From Thermomicrobiales bacterium (lineage in GTDB: Bacteria; Chloroflexota; Chloroflexia; Thermomicrobiales; UBA6265): a stretch of 9,386 nucleotides of DNA. Positions 1-6,984 of this stretch are shown here, in pieces; position 1 is the first letter of the stretch; the number at the start of each line of letters is the position of its first letter. The notes under the pieces were generated by a model. It saw only the letters and a program-made list of their open reading frames with translations, did no database searches and had not been told where the DNA came from. A program made the position numbers and the translations under genes. The stretch spans positions 1 through 9,386 of the forward strand of contig JAUJLY010000082.1 of NCBI GenBank assembly GCA_030447145.1, written 5' to 3'.

Positions 1-168
1 AGTGCCCTGATGATTCTGGTTGCGCTGGCGATCCACGCCTGGCTTTGGTCGCATCCACCGAGGCCGCAATCGCGGCACATTCAGGGCCGCTTTGTACCCC
101 CAACAAGCCAGCGGCTACGCAAGCGACGGCAGACCCGAAGGATGTTGGCGACACGGGTGCGGCAATGA
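1..168 (+). CDS. C-terminal end of a membrane protein (5'-truncated by window edge)
   Basis: Frame 1 is open from the first base to a TGA at 166-168 and encodes 55 residues. The first 16 or so form a hydrophobic stretch (core ALMILVALAIHAWLW) that looks like a final transmembrane helix. A strongly basic, Arg-rich tail of about 38 residues ending RMLATRVRQ follows, as expected for a cytoplasmic C-terminus. Its stop overlaps the start of the next gene as ATGA, which supports this as the real frame and implies translational coupling. The plan (last helix plus long basic tail) resembles the C-terminus of the next protein, so it may be a related GT-C type glycosyltransferase. Too little is visible to assign a family, and the function is unknown. 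Confidence 0.6.
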   Translation, partial: SALMILVALAIHAWLWSHPPRPQSRHIQGRFVPPTSQRLRKRRQTRRMLATRVRQ

Positions 169-1685
169 TGCAGTCCCCGCACCAAACGCGCCCATCAGTA
201 ATTCAGCACGGGCACCTCAAACGCTCACGGCAACTGCTGCGCCATCCACACGCCCGGTCCTTTAGGCCCAGCGTGCGACCATTGGTCCTTCGTGGCCGCA
301 ACATCGAGCCGCGGGATCGATACCTGACCTCCCGAGATCGCCTCCTGCTCGATGTCCTCTTGGCCCTGCTCTTCTTCGCGTTGTCGCTGGCCCTCAACCT
401 CGGAGCGCTTCCCACAACACCGACCCATCCGGACGAAACTCGATGGATGAACCGGGCCTACTACGCGAGGGATCTGGCCGATCCATTTGGCCCGACATGG
501 CAGGATTACGTCACCACGCGCGGCCAACCGCCACTCGGAAGTATCGTGATGGGGATCGGTCTGGCCATTCAGGGGCGAGACCTCGACGCAACCGGTGTCT
601 GGGATTTCGCCTATGGGAGTGACTGGAACGAGCGAGCCGGTGCCGTGCCGGCGGAGGAGGACCGCCACGCCGCTCGCCGCACCAATGCGGTCATCGGCGC
701 GATCGTAGCGGGACTGGCGTTCGTCTTGGGACGTATCCTCACGAACCGTGTCGGAGGCGGAATGGCCGCGAGCTTCGTCGCCTTCCACCCCCTTCACATC
801 ACGCTCTCGACCCAGGCACTCTCGGATCAGACGTTGGCGTTGCTCCTCATGCTCATCTTCATCACGGGATGGAGTTTCGCCAGGAAGCCTACCTGGACGC
901 GAGCGATCCTGCTCGGCATTCTGCTGGGCCTGGGCGGATCGGTGAAGCTCTCGCCGCTCCTGCTCGGCGCTCCCCTGGCCCTGTTTGGTGTGATGCGCCT
1001 CGTCGTTGACCGGGACCGATCAGGGGTCGACTACGCCCTCAAACTCCTTGCGCAACCTGTGGTGGCCCTTGCTACGTTTGTGGCGAGCTATCCCTATCTC
1101 TGGCCTGCTCCAATACGTCGGACGTGGAATCTCTATGCCTTTCGAGCCTCCGAGATGGAGGGGCAGAGCGAGGCATGGCCTGAGGTGGCAGTGGCAAGCC
1201 CGCTCGATGCTCTCGGTCGTTTCGGACGCTACCTGACGAACGACCGCTCGGTGACCGGAAGCATCATCCAGTTCGTATATGACGGCCTTGGGATTGACCG
1301 CGCTGCTACCGGGCTGGACTTCATTCCGGCTGTCGCCGGAATCGTCATCCTCATTTGGTGGGTTGCGAAGCACGGATTCTGGACTCCGGTGGCGATGGTT
1401 GGGCTCCTGATGGGTGCGGAGGCCGGTGCGCTCGTGTTCGGAATGAAAACGGACTTCTACCGGTACCATCTCCCGATCGTGGTCATCATGGCCGGATGTA
1501 TCGGCATCGGCACGGGAACCGCCTGGTCGGCGCTGTCCCACTATCTTCGCTCCCGGGAGGTGCAGGCGAGGCGCGTGCCAACCGCTGCTCGTACCTCGAT
1601 TCGACCGCTTCGACCGACAACACGGAACAGACCGTCGCCCGTGAGGGCATTTGACGCGGCGCGAGCAAGGGAGGCACGGCAGTGA
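165..1685 (+). CDS. GT-C family (GT39/PMT-like) integral membrane glycosyltransferase
   Basis: Probable polyprenyl-phosphate-sugar-dependent glycosyltransferase of the cytoplasmic membrane, about 506 aa. Residues 1-59 are a basic, Arg/His-rich cytoplasmic head. Helix 1 lies at about 60-80 and is followed by HPDET at 88-92, the acidic DE pair that GT39/PMT/ArnT enzymes carry in the first extracytoplasmic loop as metal/donor-binding and catalytic residues. RGQPPLG at 119-125 matches the PPL motif of the same family. Several further hydrophobic helices follow, with YPYLWP at 309-314 and FYRYHLP at 431-437, then a basic tail from about 460. The start is set at ATG 165 (ATG 168 is adjacent) because it forms an ATGA overlap with the upstream stop. 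The frame stays open upstream, with a TTG at 45, but that part is hydrophilic and overlaps the preceding gene. No strong Shine-Dalgarno is seen, consistent with coupling. Acceptor and sugar cannot be read from the sequence. Confidence 0.85.
   Translation: MMQSPHQTRPSVIQHGHLKRSRQLLRHPHARSFRPSVRPLVLRGRNIEPRDRYLTSRDRLLLDVLLALLFFALSLALNLGALPTTPTHPDETRWMNRAYYARDLADPFGPTWQDYVTTRGQPPLGSIVMGIGLAIQGRDLDATGVWDFAYGSDWNERAGAVPAEEDRHAARRTNAVIGAIVAGLAFVLGRILTNRVGGGMAASFVAFHPLHITLSTQALSDQTLALLLMLIFITGWSFARKPTWTRAILLGILLGLGGSVKLSPLLLGAPLALFGVMRLVVDRDRSGVDYALKLLAQPVVALATFVASYPYLWPAPIRRTWNLYAFRASEMEGQSEAWPEVAVASPLDALGRFGRYLTNDRSVTGSIIQFVYDGLGIDRAATGLDFIPAVAGIVILIWWVAKHGFWTPVAMVGLLMGAEAGALVFGMKTDFYRYHLPIVVIMAGCIGIGTGTAWSALSHYLRSREVQARRVPTAARTSIRPLRPTTRNRPSPVRAFDAARAREARQ
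1667..1674 (+). promoter_or_regulatory. Shine-Dalgarno site of the TPM-domain gene
   Basis: AAGGGAGG lies 7 nt before the GTG at 1682. It fixes that GTG as the start of the following gene, even though it overlaps the upstream stop codon (GTGA). It sits inside the last codons of the glycosyltransferase gene. Confidence 0.75.
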
Positions 1686-3106
1686 CCCATCTCTCCCTGC
1701 GCCACCTCGTCTTCCTAATGCTCATCGCGACGAGCGTGACTGTCGCGACTGGTTCCGTCGCTGCCCAGCGGGACCCACTCGCTTCCGTCGTTGAGATGGG
1801 GTCGCCACAACTCGAAACAGTCCCACCAACCATCTTCGCACCGGAACAGCGCGACAGCATTGCCGGGGTGGTGAATGAAGCCCGTCTCTTCGGAGTACCT
1901 CTCGTCGTCCGTGTCATCCAAGCGCCAACACCCTTAGGTCTGCTCTCCGAGGCCGGAGCCATCGCCGGTGCAGCACCCTCCGCCCAGGAAATCACAAAAC
2001 GGATGGCCGAGGAGTGGCTGGCGACAGAGGGTGTCGAAACGTCTCCAGGAGCAGAGGATGGCATCTTGCTGCTTGTTGTTATTCCTGAAGACAACCACCA
2101 GTTAACGACAGCGGCATTCGCGACGGGTGACAACGCCCTCCCCTTGAACGGTCTCACCCAGGATCGCCTGCATCGTGTCATCACGACGATCATGCCGCCC
2201 CGCTTTGCGGACAACACCATCGCTGCCGGCATCCATTCCGGTATCGCCCATCTCTCATACGACAACCTGTTCGCGGTTCCAGCCCGGCTTCAGCCAACGG
2301 AGCAGCAAGGCCGTCTACGAGACCTCACCAACAGTGTGCTGGTGGGGATGACCGGCCTTGGAGTTATTGCGCTGGGCGGGCTCATTCTCTGGATCCACCG
2401 CAGGGATAGCTCCCGAATACCAGCAGATGGAAACACCCTTTCCCCTTTCGAGGCAGGAGCACTTGCCCGGGGACGGGTCGACGAACCAGTGCTGACGGCA
2501 GCCCTGTTACATATGATCGAGCGAGGAATCCTCCGAGCTTCGATGGGACATGCCGGGGCTTTGACCCTTGCAATCAACCCCGAAATCACGACCGTCGATC
2601 CATTCGAGCAACAGATCCTGAACCTGCTTGCCGCCGAAGCGGGCCAGGATGGTCGACTCCCCAATGCCGCAGTGCGTTGCGTTCAGGATGTCCTCGCTCC
2701 AGCGCGAGAGTGGCTCCAGGACGAGCTCGCCAGACGCAATCTCTTCAACCGGGATGCCAAGGTAGAGACCCTCTGGATCATCCTTGGTAGCGCAGCGGTG
2801 GGAGTCCTTGCGCTCTTCTCGCTGGTACCGTCAATCGTCGCCATGTCACGCTATGGCCTCTTCACCTTTGGCATCGCAATGTTCATGGTCGCCGGGGCAC
2901 TCACGTGGGTGGCCCGCCGAAGATGGACCACCAGCGCGGGCGAGCAGGTCCTCTCGGCGTGGCTCTCAGCACGTCCCCATCCGGAGGACGCCGCCATCTA
3001 CGATACGATCGTCCACCAAGATGCGTTGCTTGCTACACCTGGCGGCCCGGATACAGAGCCGTCGGTCCGCATGGCTCGCGAGCTCCGAGCCCTCGGTGCG
3101 GGCTAG
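1682..3106 (+). CDS. TPM-domain membrane protein with DUF2207-like C-terminal half
   Basis: 474-aa envelope protein of unknown function. Residues 1-28 form a signal peptide (hydrophobic core LVFLMLIATSVTVA, likely cut near SVAAQ). Residues about 50-197 resemble a TPM domain: EDGILLLVV at 125-133, followed by an alternating strand region and IMPPRFADNTIAAGIHSGI at 170-188, matching the family's late P-x-F...GI pattern. A helix at about 218-238 ends in basic IHRRD. Residues 253-295 (LSPFEAGALARGRVDEPVL, then LLHMIERGILRA) look like the winged-helix-like segment of DUF2207 proteins. Two further helices lie at about 362-384 and 391-410, before a cytoplasmic tail. The usual Gly/Ser-rich C-terminus of TPM and DUF2207 proteins is absent. 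GTG start with strong ribosome site and 4-bp overlap with the glycosyltransferase, so the two are probably co-expressed. Family assignment is from remembered patterns, not a search. Confidence 0.7.
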   Translation: MTHLSLRHLVFLMLIATSVTVATGSVAAQRDPLASVVEMGSPQLETVPPTIFAPEQRDSIAGVVNEARLFGVPLVVRVIQAPTPLGLLSEAGAIAGAAPSAQEITKRMAEEWLATEGVETSPGAEDGILLLVVIPEDNHQLTTAAFATGDNALPLNGLTQDRLHRVITTIMPPRFADNTIAAGIHSGIAHLSYDNLFAVPARLQPTEQQGRLRDLTNSVLVGMTGLGVIALGGLILWIHRRDSSRIPADGNTLSPFEAGALARGRVDEPVLTAALLHMIERGILRASMGHAGALTLAINPEITTVDPFEQQILNLLAAEAGQDGRLPNAAVRCVQDVLAPAREWLQDELARRNLFNRDAKVETLWIILGSAAVGVLALFSLVPSIVAMSRYGLFTFGIAMFMVAGALTWVARRRWTTSAGEQVLSAWLSARPHPEDAAIYDTIVHQDALLATPGGPDTEPSVRMARELRALGAG

Positions 3107-3137
3107 GGCATTCATCGACCGCTCAGGGCAAAAGGCT

Positions 3138-3731
3138 TCACCGCCTGCTCGAATACCATGCGGAAACGGCACGATAATCAAACGCCGATCCGTCGGGGAA
3201 GGTGATCTGCGCTTCAGCGAACGGCAGGCGGCCTTCGTCCTGGGGATCGTAGAGCTGGGTCGGGAAATTGAGCAGGGTTGCCGTTCCCTCACTCGTTACC
3301 ACGAAGCCATGCAGTGTTCGTGCAGGGATCGTCACCATCAGCGGTGCCGGCGCATCCTCCTGGGCGGAGAGCTCTACGAGCATCAGCTTTCCACGCGAGA
3401 GGGAGTCCTCTCGCGGGTCGGCAATCGCTACGACGATGCGGCCGGAAACGCAGTAGAACCGGTCCGTCTGGTTCTGATGCACGTGCCATGTGTCGATGTC
3501 GCGGGCCACACCAGGTTCCGTGGTCGACGTGTAAACCTGGGCAAACGGCATGGAATCACCATAAACATCGGACCAGTCAGTACGAAGTAATTCGGTCAAC
3601 GTGCCGCGTGGATCCCGGTTCGTTCGCAGGCTGCGAACGGTGACATCGAAAATAGCCGGAGCCGCGGCACCGTCCCGTACAAGCACGGACTCTACCGCGT
3701 CCAGTGTCTCCGATGAATACTCCCCTGTCAT
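3138..3731 (-). CDS. RmlC-like cupin, probable dTDP-4-dehydrorhamnose 3,5-epimerase family
   Basis: 197-aa cupin-fold protein, last gene of the rhamnose operon, in the position expected for the epimerase converting dTDP-4-keto-6-deoxyglucose to dTDP-4-keto-L-rhamnose. Family features are DPRGTLTELLR at 40-50, DTWHVHQNQTDRF at 80-92 (place of the canonical RGLHxQ histidine motif), VSGRIVVAIADPR at 95-107, IPARTLHGF at 135-143 (canonical IPxGxAHGF), and LYDPQDEGR at 160-168 (canonical Y-x-P-x-x-E). Oddities: WHVHQ replaces RGLHYQ, and the lysine normally about ten residues after the catalytic His is not there. It could therefore be a divergent epimerase or a related sugar-nucleotide cupin. ATG at 3731 was chosen because AAGGG (3739-3743) lies 7 nt upstream and the gap to rfbB is 4 bp. 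ATG at 3746 would overlap rfbB. The frame stays open far upstream, but that part is a shadow of rfbB. Confidence 0.8.
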   Translation of the reverse strand: MTGEYSSETLDAVESVLVRDGAAAPAIFDVTVRSLRTNRDPRGTLTELLRTDWSDVYGDSMPFAQVYTSTTEPGVARDIDTWHVHQNQTDRFYCVSGRIVVAIADPREDSLSRGKLMLVELSAQEDAPAPLMVTIPARTLHGFVVTSEGTATLLNFPTQLYDPQDEGRLPFAEAQITFPDGSAFDYRAVSAWYSSRR

Positions 3732-3735
3732 CCAC

Positions 3736-4770
3736 TTACCCTTCATCGCGACCGGCCGCCGCGAGGCGCCAGCCATACTGTCGCTCGTAATACTCGGCAA
3801 ACTCGCCGGAAGCGTTGCGGATCGCCTGCCACCACTCGGGATGCGACAGGTACCAGTCAATCGTATCTCCGAGCGTCGCTTCAAAATCTCGCTGTGGCGC
3901 CCATCCCAGATGGGCCCTGATTTTGGTGGAATCCAGCGCATAGCGCCTGTCGTGCCCTGGTCGATCCGGCACGTAGGCGATAAGGCACTCACTCTTGTCC
4001 AAGTGAGCAAGCAGCTGCCGCACGACATCGATGTTCGGACGCTCGTTCCCGGCGCCGATGTTGTAGATCTCACAGCTCCGGCCCTGCCGCAAGGCGAGGT
4101 CAATGCCAGCGGCATGATCCTCGACGTGAAGCCAGTCGCGTACCTGCAGTCCATCGCCATAAACGGGAAGTGGCCGCCCCTCCAGGGCGTTCGTGATGAA
4201 CAGCGGCACGAGCTTCTCGGGATACTGACGAGGGCCGATCGTGTTACATCCCCGGGTGACAACGACATCGATGCCATAGGAGATCGAGAATGACCGGCAA
4301 AAGAGCTCACCGCCCGCCTTTGCTGCCGCGTACGGAGAACGAGGTGCAAGCGGATCAGACTCGAGCGAGAACTTCCCCTCTGGAATGTCGCCATAGACCT
4401 CATCCGTGCTGACCTGCACGAGACGACCACCATGCCGCCTAACCGCATCGAGCAGGACGTAGACGCCTTCCACATTTGACCGGAGAAACGCGCTCGGATC
4501 GAGCAGTGAGCGATCAACATGGGTCTCGGCGGCAAAGTTGACCACCGCATCATGTCCGGCTATCAACCCGTCCACCAGAGGAACATCCGCAATGTCACCA
4601 TGGACAAAGCTATGACGAGGATTCTGCTCCAGCTCGGACAGATTGGCACGGTTCCCGGCGTAGGTCAGCGCATCAAGCGTCGTTACTGTGTCGTCAGGAT
4701 ACCTTTCCAACACGAGGCGCACGAACGCCGAACCAATAAAGCCGGCGCCACCGGTCACCAGAATCTTCAC
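3736..4770 (-). CDS. rfbB: dTDP-glucose 4,6-dehydratase (RmlB/RfbB)
   Basis: Second step of dTDP-L-rhamnose synthesis: NAD-dependent dehydration of dTDP-glucose to dTDP-4-keto-6-deoxyglucose in the cytosol. 344 aa, normal for the family. Extended-SDR features: MKILVTGGAGFIGS at the N-terminus (G7, G10, G13), NFAAETHVDRS at 78-88, STDEVYG at 121-127 containing the Thr-Asp-Glu catalytic residues typical of RmlB, and Y147-x3-K151 in SPYAAAK. PEKLVPLF and RDWLHVEDH (211-219) follow. A small variation is NTIGPRQYPEKL where many homologues have NNYGPYQFPEKL. Start is GTG 4770, not the upstream ATG 4845. It places MKILVTGG at the true N-terminus, has GAGAGG 6 nt upstream (4777-4782), and overlaps the rfbD stop as GTGA. 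The extra upstream 25 codons lie inside rfbD. Confidence 0.95.
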   Translation of the reverse strand: MKILVTGGAGFIGSAFVRLVLERYPDDTVTTLDALTYAGNRANLSELEQNPRHSFVHGDIADVPLVDGLIAGHDAVVNFAAETHVDRSLLDPSAFLRSNVEGVYVLLDAVRRHGGRLVQVSTDEVYGDIPEGKFSLESDPLAPRSPYAAAKAGGELFCRSFSISYGIDVVVTRGCNTIGPRQYPEKLVPLFITNALEGRPLPVYGDGLQVRDWLHVEDHAAGIDLALRQGRSCEIYNIGAGNERPNIDVVRQLLAHLDKSECLIAYVPDRPGHDRRYALDSTKIRAHLGWAPQRDFEATLGDTIDWYLSHPEWWQAIRNASGEFAEYYERQYGWRLAAAGRDEG

Positions 4771-5690
4771 GATTGTCCTCTCACTGATGGTGGACTCCAC
4801 GTGGACATCATTCGCGGTATATATCGCGAAACTGCGTCCTCCCACGCGGGCAGCCTCACGCCCATAGCAGCCGCGCGCCGGTTGGCCAACGCACTGAAGG
4901 CCGGTCGCTTCGCGAGCAATGGGTACTTCGCCAGGAACTCCGCGGTGCTCGTCGGCGTCACCGCCCCTGGGTCCAAACCGGCGATCCGGGCGACCTCCCT
5001 GGCAAATTGATACCTGCTGACCACGCCCTCGTTGGAAAGATGCAGAACTCCGGAGGGGCGTAACGGTATGAGCGCCACCAGTGCTCGTGCGAGATCGCCG
5101 GCGTACGTCGGGGAGCTGACCTCGTCATCGACAACGGACATCGCGCCGCGATCCTGCAGCATCGAGACGACAGTCCGTGGAAAGTGCTTGCCCTCGCCGC
5201 CAAATACCCAGGATGTCCTTGCTACTGCGAACGAATCGCCCGAAGCGAGCACGGCGCGCTCACCATCCAGTTTGCTTTGGCCATAAACGGAGATCGGCCC
5301 TACCTCGGCATCCTCCGCATACCGCTCATTGCTCTCCCCGGAGAAGACGAAATCCGTGCCGATCGCGACGAGCCACGCCCCGGCCCGCGTTGAGGCCTCG
5401 GCGATATTCTTCGAACCGAGATGATTTACCTGGTTTGCACGGTCCGGGTTCTTCTCACACCCATCGACATCTGTATATGCAGCCGCATGAATGACGGCGT
5501 CCGGCTGATTATCCGCAAACACATCACGCACTGCGCTGGCGTGACTGATGTCCACGGCAGCATCAATACCATCTCCCGCAGCATGGCCCAGCCCGATGAC
5601 GTCATAGCCAGCGTCCTGAAGCTCCGTGCAAAGGTATCGCCCCAGTTGTCCGCCTGCTCCGATCACGAGGACTCGCTCTCCTCGGCTCAT
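4767..5690 (-). CDS. rfbD: dTDP-4-dehydrorhamnose reductase (RmlD/RfbD)
   Basis: Final step of dTDP-L-rhamnose synthesis: NAD(P)H-dependent reduction of dTDP-4-keto-L-rhamnose. 307 aa, slightly longer than typical. RmlD family signatures in order: VLVIGAGGQLGRYL at 7-20 (G11, G14, G17 nucleotide motif), INxAAYTDVD-like IHAAAYTDVDGCE at 67-79, GTDFVFSGE at 111-119, YGQSKLDGE at 136-144 (catalytic Tyr136 and Lys140), TSWVFGGEGKHF at 159-170, and KRPAFSALAN at 261-270 corresponding to the conserved RPxxSxL. ATG 5690 has GGAG (5697-5700) 6 nt upstream and lies 13 bp after the rfbA stop. The 3' end overlaps the rfbB start by 4 bp. The C-terminal tail of about 15 residues is unremarkable. Confidence 0.94.
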   Translation of the reverse strand: MSRGERVLVIGAGGQLGRYLCTELQDAGYDVIGLGHAAGDGIDAAVDISHASAVRDVFADNQPDAVIHAAAYTDVDGCEKNPDRANQVNHLGSKNIAEASTRAGAWLVAIGTDFVFSGESNERYAEDAEVGPISVYGQSKLDGERAVLASGDSFAVARTSWVFGGEGKHFPRTVVSMLQDRGAMSVVDDEVSSPTYAGDLARALVALIPLRPSGVLHLSNEGVVSRYQFAREVARIAGLDPGAVTPTSTAEFLAKYPLLAKRPAFSALANRRAAAMGVRLPAWEDAVSRYIPRMMSTWSPPSVRGQS

Positions 5691-5703
5691 GCGCCACTCC
5701 GTA

Positions 5704-6843
5704 TCATGAAATGTCCAGCTGACCGTGATCGCCGATCATGAGCCGCATCACATGTGGTCTATGGTCGGTTCGCTGGATAACCACCTCCCGGCCTATGAGG
5801 GAATCACTGATTCGCCTGGTGATGTTCTTGACTGAACTATCAGCGAGAACGATTGAATGTTCGATCTCACAGCTCTCCAGGTGCACCCGATCTCCAATGG
5901 CCGTAAAGGGACCAACAAAGGCTCCATCAAGACGTGCCCCCTTGCCGATGATTGCAGGACCACGCACGGAACTGCCGCAAATCTCCGCACCCTCTTCGAT
6001 GATGACTTCACCGACCAGGACGGAGGCGCTATCGACTTCGCCATCGATCCGCCGGGTAATACCGCTCAGGACTACCCGGTTTGCCTCCAACATGTCGTCC
6101 TTCTTGCCCGTGTCGATCCAGACATCGTCGATAAGCGAGGCGTCAACCTCATTGCCGGCGTCTATCAACCCCTGGATAGCGTCGGTAATTTCGAGCTCAC
6201 CACGGGCAGAGGGAACCAATCCGGGGACGACGTCATGAATCTCAGGACCGAAGAAATAGACACCGACGACTGCATAGGGTGAGATGGGGATTTTCGGCTT
6301 CTCCACCAGCTGTTGAACTTTTCCGTTCGCATCCAGCACGGCAACACCGAGTGCCGATGTGTCATCCACCTTCTTGAGGAGTATCTGGCCGGCAGCGCCG
6401 CTGTGGCGAAACCGCTCCGCGTGGCCCACGATTCCCCGCCTCAGGAAATTGTCTCCGAGATACATGCAAAAGGGTGATTCGCCAAGGAACTCACGGCCGG
6501 TGAGCACAGCATGGGCCAGGCCCAGTGGCGCGTCTTGCGGAATATAGGTGATTTGGGCTCCAAACTGTGAACCGTCACCAATAGCCTCACGGACCTGACC
6601 ACCGCTGTCGCCCGTGATGATACCGATTTCCTCGATGCCTGCTTCGACGAGCTGTTCCAGCGCGTAAAAGAGCACGGGCTTGTTGGCGACCGGAACCAAC
6701 TGCTTCGCGCCGGTCGCCGTCAACGGCCGCAGTCGCGACCCCTTACCTCCGGCAAGAATGAGCCCTTTCAGCGGGCGCAACCGCGCATCGGCCCGCGGGG
6801 ATTGTAATGGGATCTGCATGTCGTCCTGTTGGCTCTCGCTCAC
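5704..6843 (-). CDS. rfbA: Glucose-1-phosphate thymidylyltransferase, long form (RmlA/RfbA)
   Basis: First step of the pathway: glucose-1-phosphate plus dTTP to dTDP-glucose and pyrophosphate. 379 aa, against about 290 for the short enteric enzyme. The N-terminal nucleotidyltransferase domain shows LAGGKGSRLRPLT at 30-42, KQLVPVANKPVLFY at 47-60, LGDN at 129-132 (metal-binding Asp), VEKPK at 180-184, ELEIT at 216-220 and WIDTGKKDDML at 242-252. From about 262 onward, hexapeptide-like repeats rich in I/V/G predict a left-handed beta-helix, the hallmark of the long RmlA class (StrD-like and archaeal-type). Residues 1-24 are an extra hydrophilic head before LKGLILAGG. GTG 6843 is chosen because GGAGGGG lies 7 nt upstream; ATG 6819 (Met9) is an alternative. 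It is the first gene of the rhamnose operon. A G1P cytidylyl/uridylyltransferase activity is less likely given the neighbours. Confidence 0.93.
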   Translation of the reverse strand: MSESQQDDMQIPLQSPRADARLRPLKGLILAGGKGSRLRPLTATGAKQLVPVANKPVLFYALEQLVEAGIEEIGIITGDSGGQVREAIGDGSQFGAQITYIPQDAPLGLAHAVLTGREFLGESPFCMYLGDNFLRRGIVGHAERFRHSGAAGQILLKKVDDTSALGVAVLDANGKVQQLVEKPKIPISPYAVVGVYFFGPEIHDVVPGLVPSARGELEITDAIQGLIDAGNEVDASLIDDVWIDTGKKDDMLEANRVVLSGITRRIDGEVDSASVLVGEVIIEEGAEICGSSVRGPAIIGKGARLDGAFVGPFTAIGDRVHLESCEIEHSIVLADSSVKNITRRISDSLIGREVVIQRTDHRPHVMRLMIGDHGQLDIS

Positions 6844-6850
6844 GGTTCAG

Positions 6851-6857
6851 CCCCTCC
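6851..6857 (-). promoter_or_regulatory. Shine-Dalgarno site of rfbA
   Basis: GGAGGGG on the minus strand, 7 nt before the GTG at 6843. It decides the GTG start of rfbA over the downstream ATG at 6819. Confidence 0.7.
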
Positions 6858-6867
6858 AACGCGCAAT

Positions 6868-6896
6868 AGTATCCCGAACACGAGGTGGAGGGTAAA
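6868..6896 (-). promoter_or_regulatory. Possible promoter of the rfbADB-rmlC operon
   Basis: On the minus strand TTTACC (6891-6896) and GATACT (6868-6873) are separated by exactly 17 nt. Each matches the sigma-70 consensus at four of six positions. Transcription would start near 6861, just ahead of the rfbA ribosome site, giving a short leader. It is a weak match, chosen because this is the only gap upstream of the operon. Confidence 0.3.
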
Positions 6897-6905
6897 TCGC
6901 ATCGC

Positions 6906-6954
6906 AAAAAGGACTGGCCGTCGACATGAACTTCATCACGCGCGAGACCAGGCC
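6906..6954 (-). terminator. Possible Rho-independent terminator after glgP
   Basis: On the minus strand GGCCTGG (from 6948-6954) can pair with CCAGTCC (from 6911-6917) with one mismatch, and five T residues follow at once (A-run at 6906-6910 on plus). The loop of about 30 nt is long but contains ATGAA/TTCAT, which could form an inner stem. The location 30-80 bp past the glgP stop is right, but the short imperfect stem makes it a weak candidate. Confidence 0.3.
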
Positions 6955-6984
6955 TTCTGCAATGTATGCCTGGAAGTGGAGGCA

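Noticed and set aside
45..164. Longer N-terminus for the glycosyltransferase starting at TTG 45
   Set aside because: The extra 40 residues overlap the upstream gene, and ATG 165 forms an ATGA overlap typical of this locus. The frame is also open to the window edge, so openness is not evidence.
225..797. 190-codon minus-strand open frame opposite the glycosyltransferase
   Set aside because: Charged, low-complexity shadow opposite the conserved HPDE and PPL motifs of the plus-strand gene.
1486..2265. 259-codon minus-strand open frame opposite the glycosyltransferase and TPM genes
   Set aside because: It is Ser/Arg/Thr-rich with no recognisable motif and lies antisense to two well-supported genes joined by a GTGA overlap.
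2784..3590. 268-codon plus-strand open frame spanning the convergent junction
   Set aside because: It overlaps the real TPM gene in another frame and the rmlC-like gene antisense, with Ser/Arg-rich shadow composition and no motif.
3601..4293. 230-codon plus-strand open frame opposite rfbB
   Set aside because: Antisense to clear RmlB motifs; its residues mirror the rfbB codons and no domain is visible.
3732..4553. The rmlC-like frame stays open for over 800 nt upstream, giving an apparent 471-aa protein
   Set aside because: The upstream part lies in another frame of rfbB, has no family-like composition, and a good ribosome site marks the ATG at 3731. It is a GC-rich shadow.
4771..4845. Extra 25 codons on rfbB from ATG 4845
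   Set aside because: They overlap rfbD and precede the near-universal MKILVTGGAGFIGS start, for which GTG 4770 has a good ribosome site.
5857..6282. 141-codon plus-strand open frame opposite rfbA
   Set aside because: Antisense shadow of the beta-helix coding region; no motif, no ribosome site of note.
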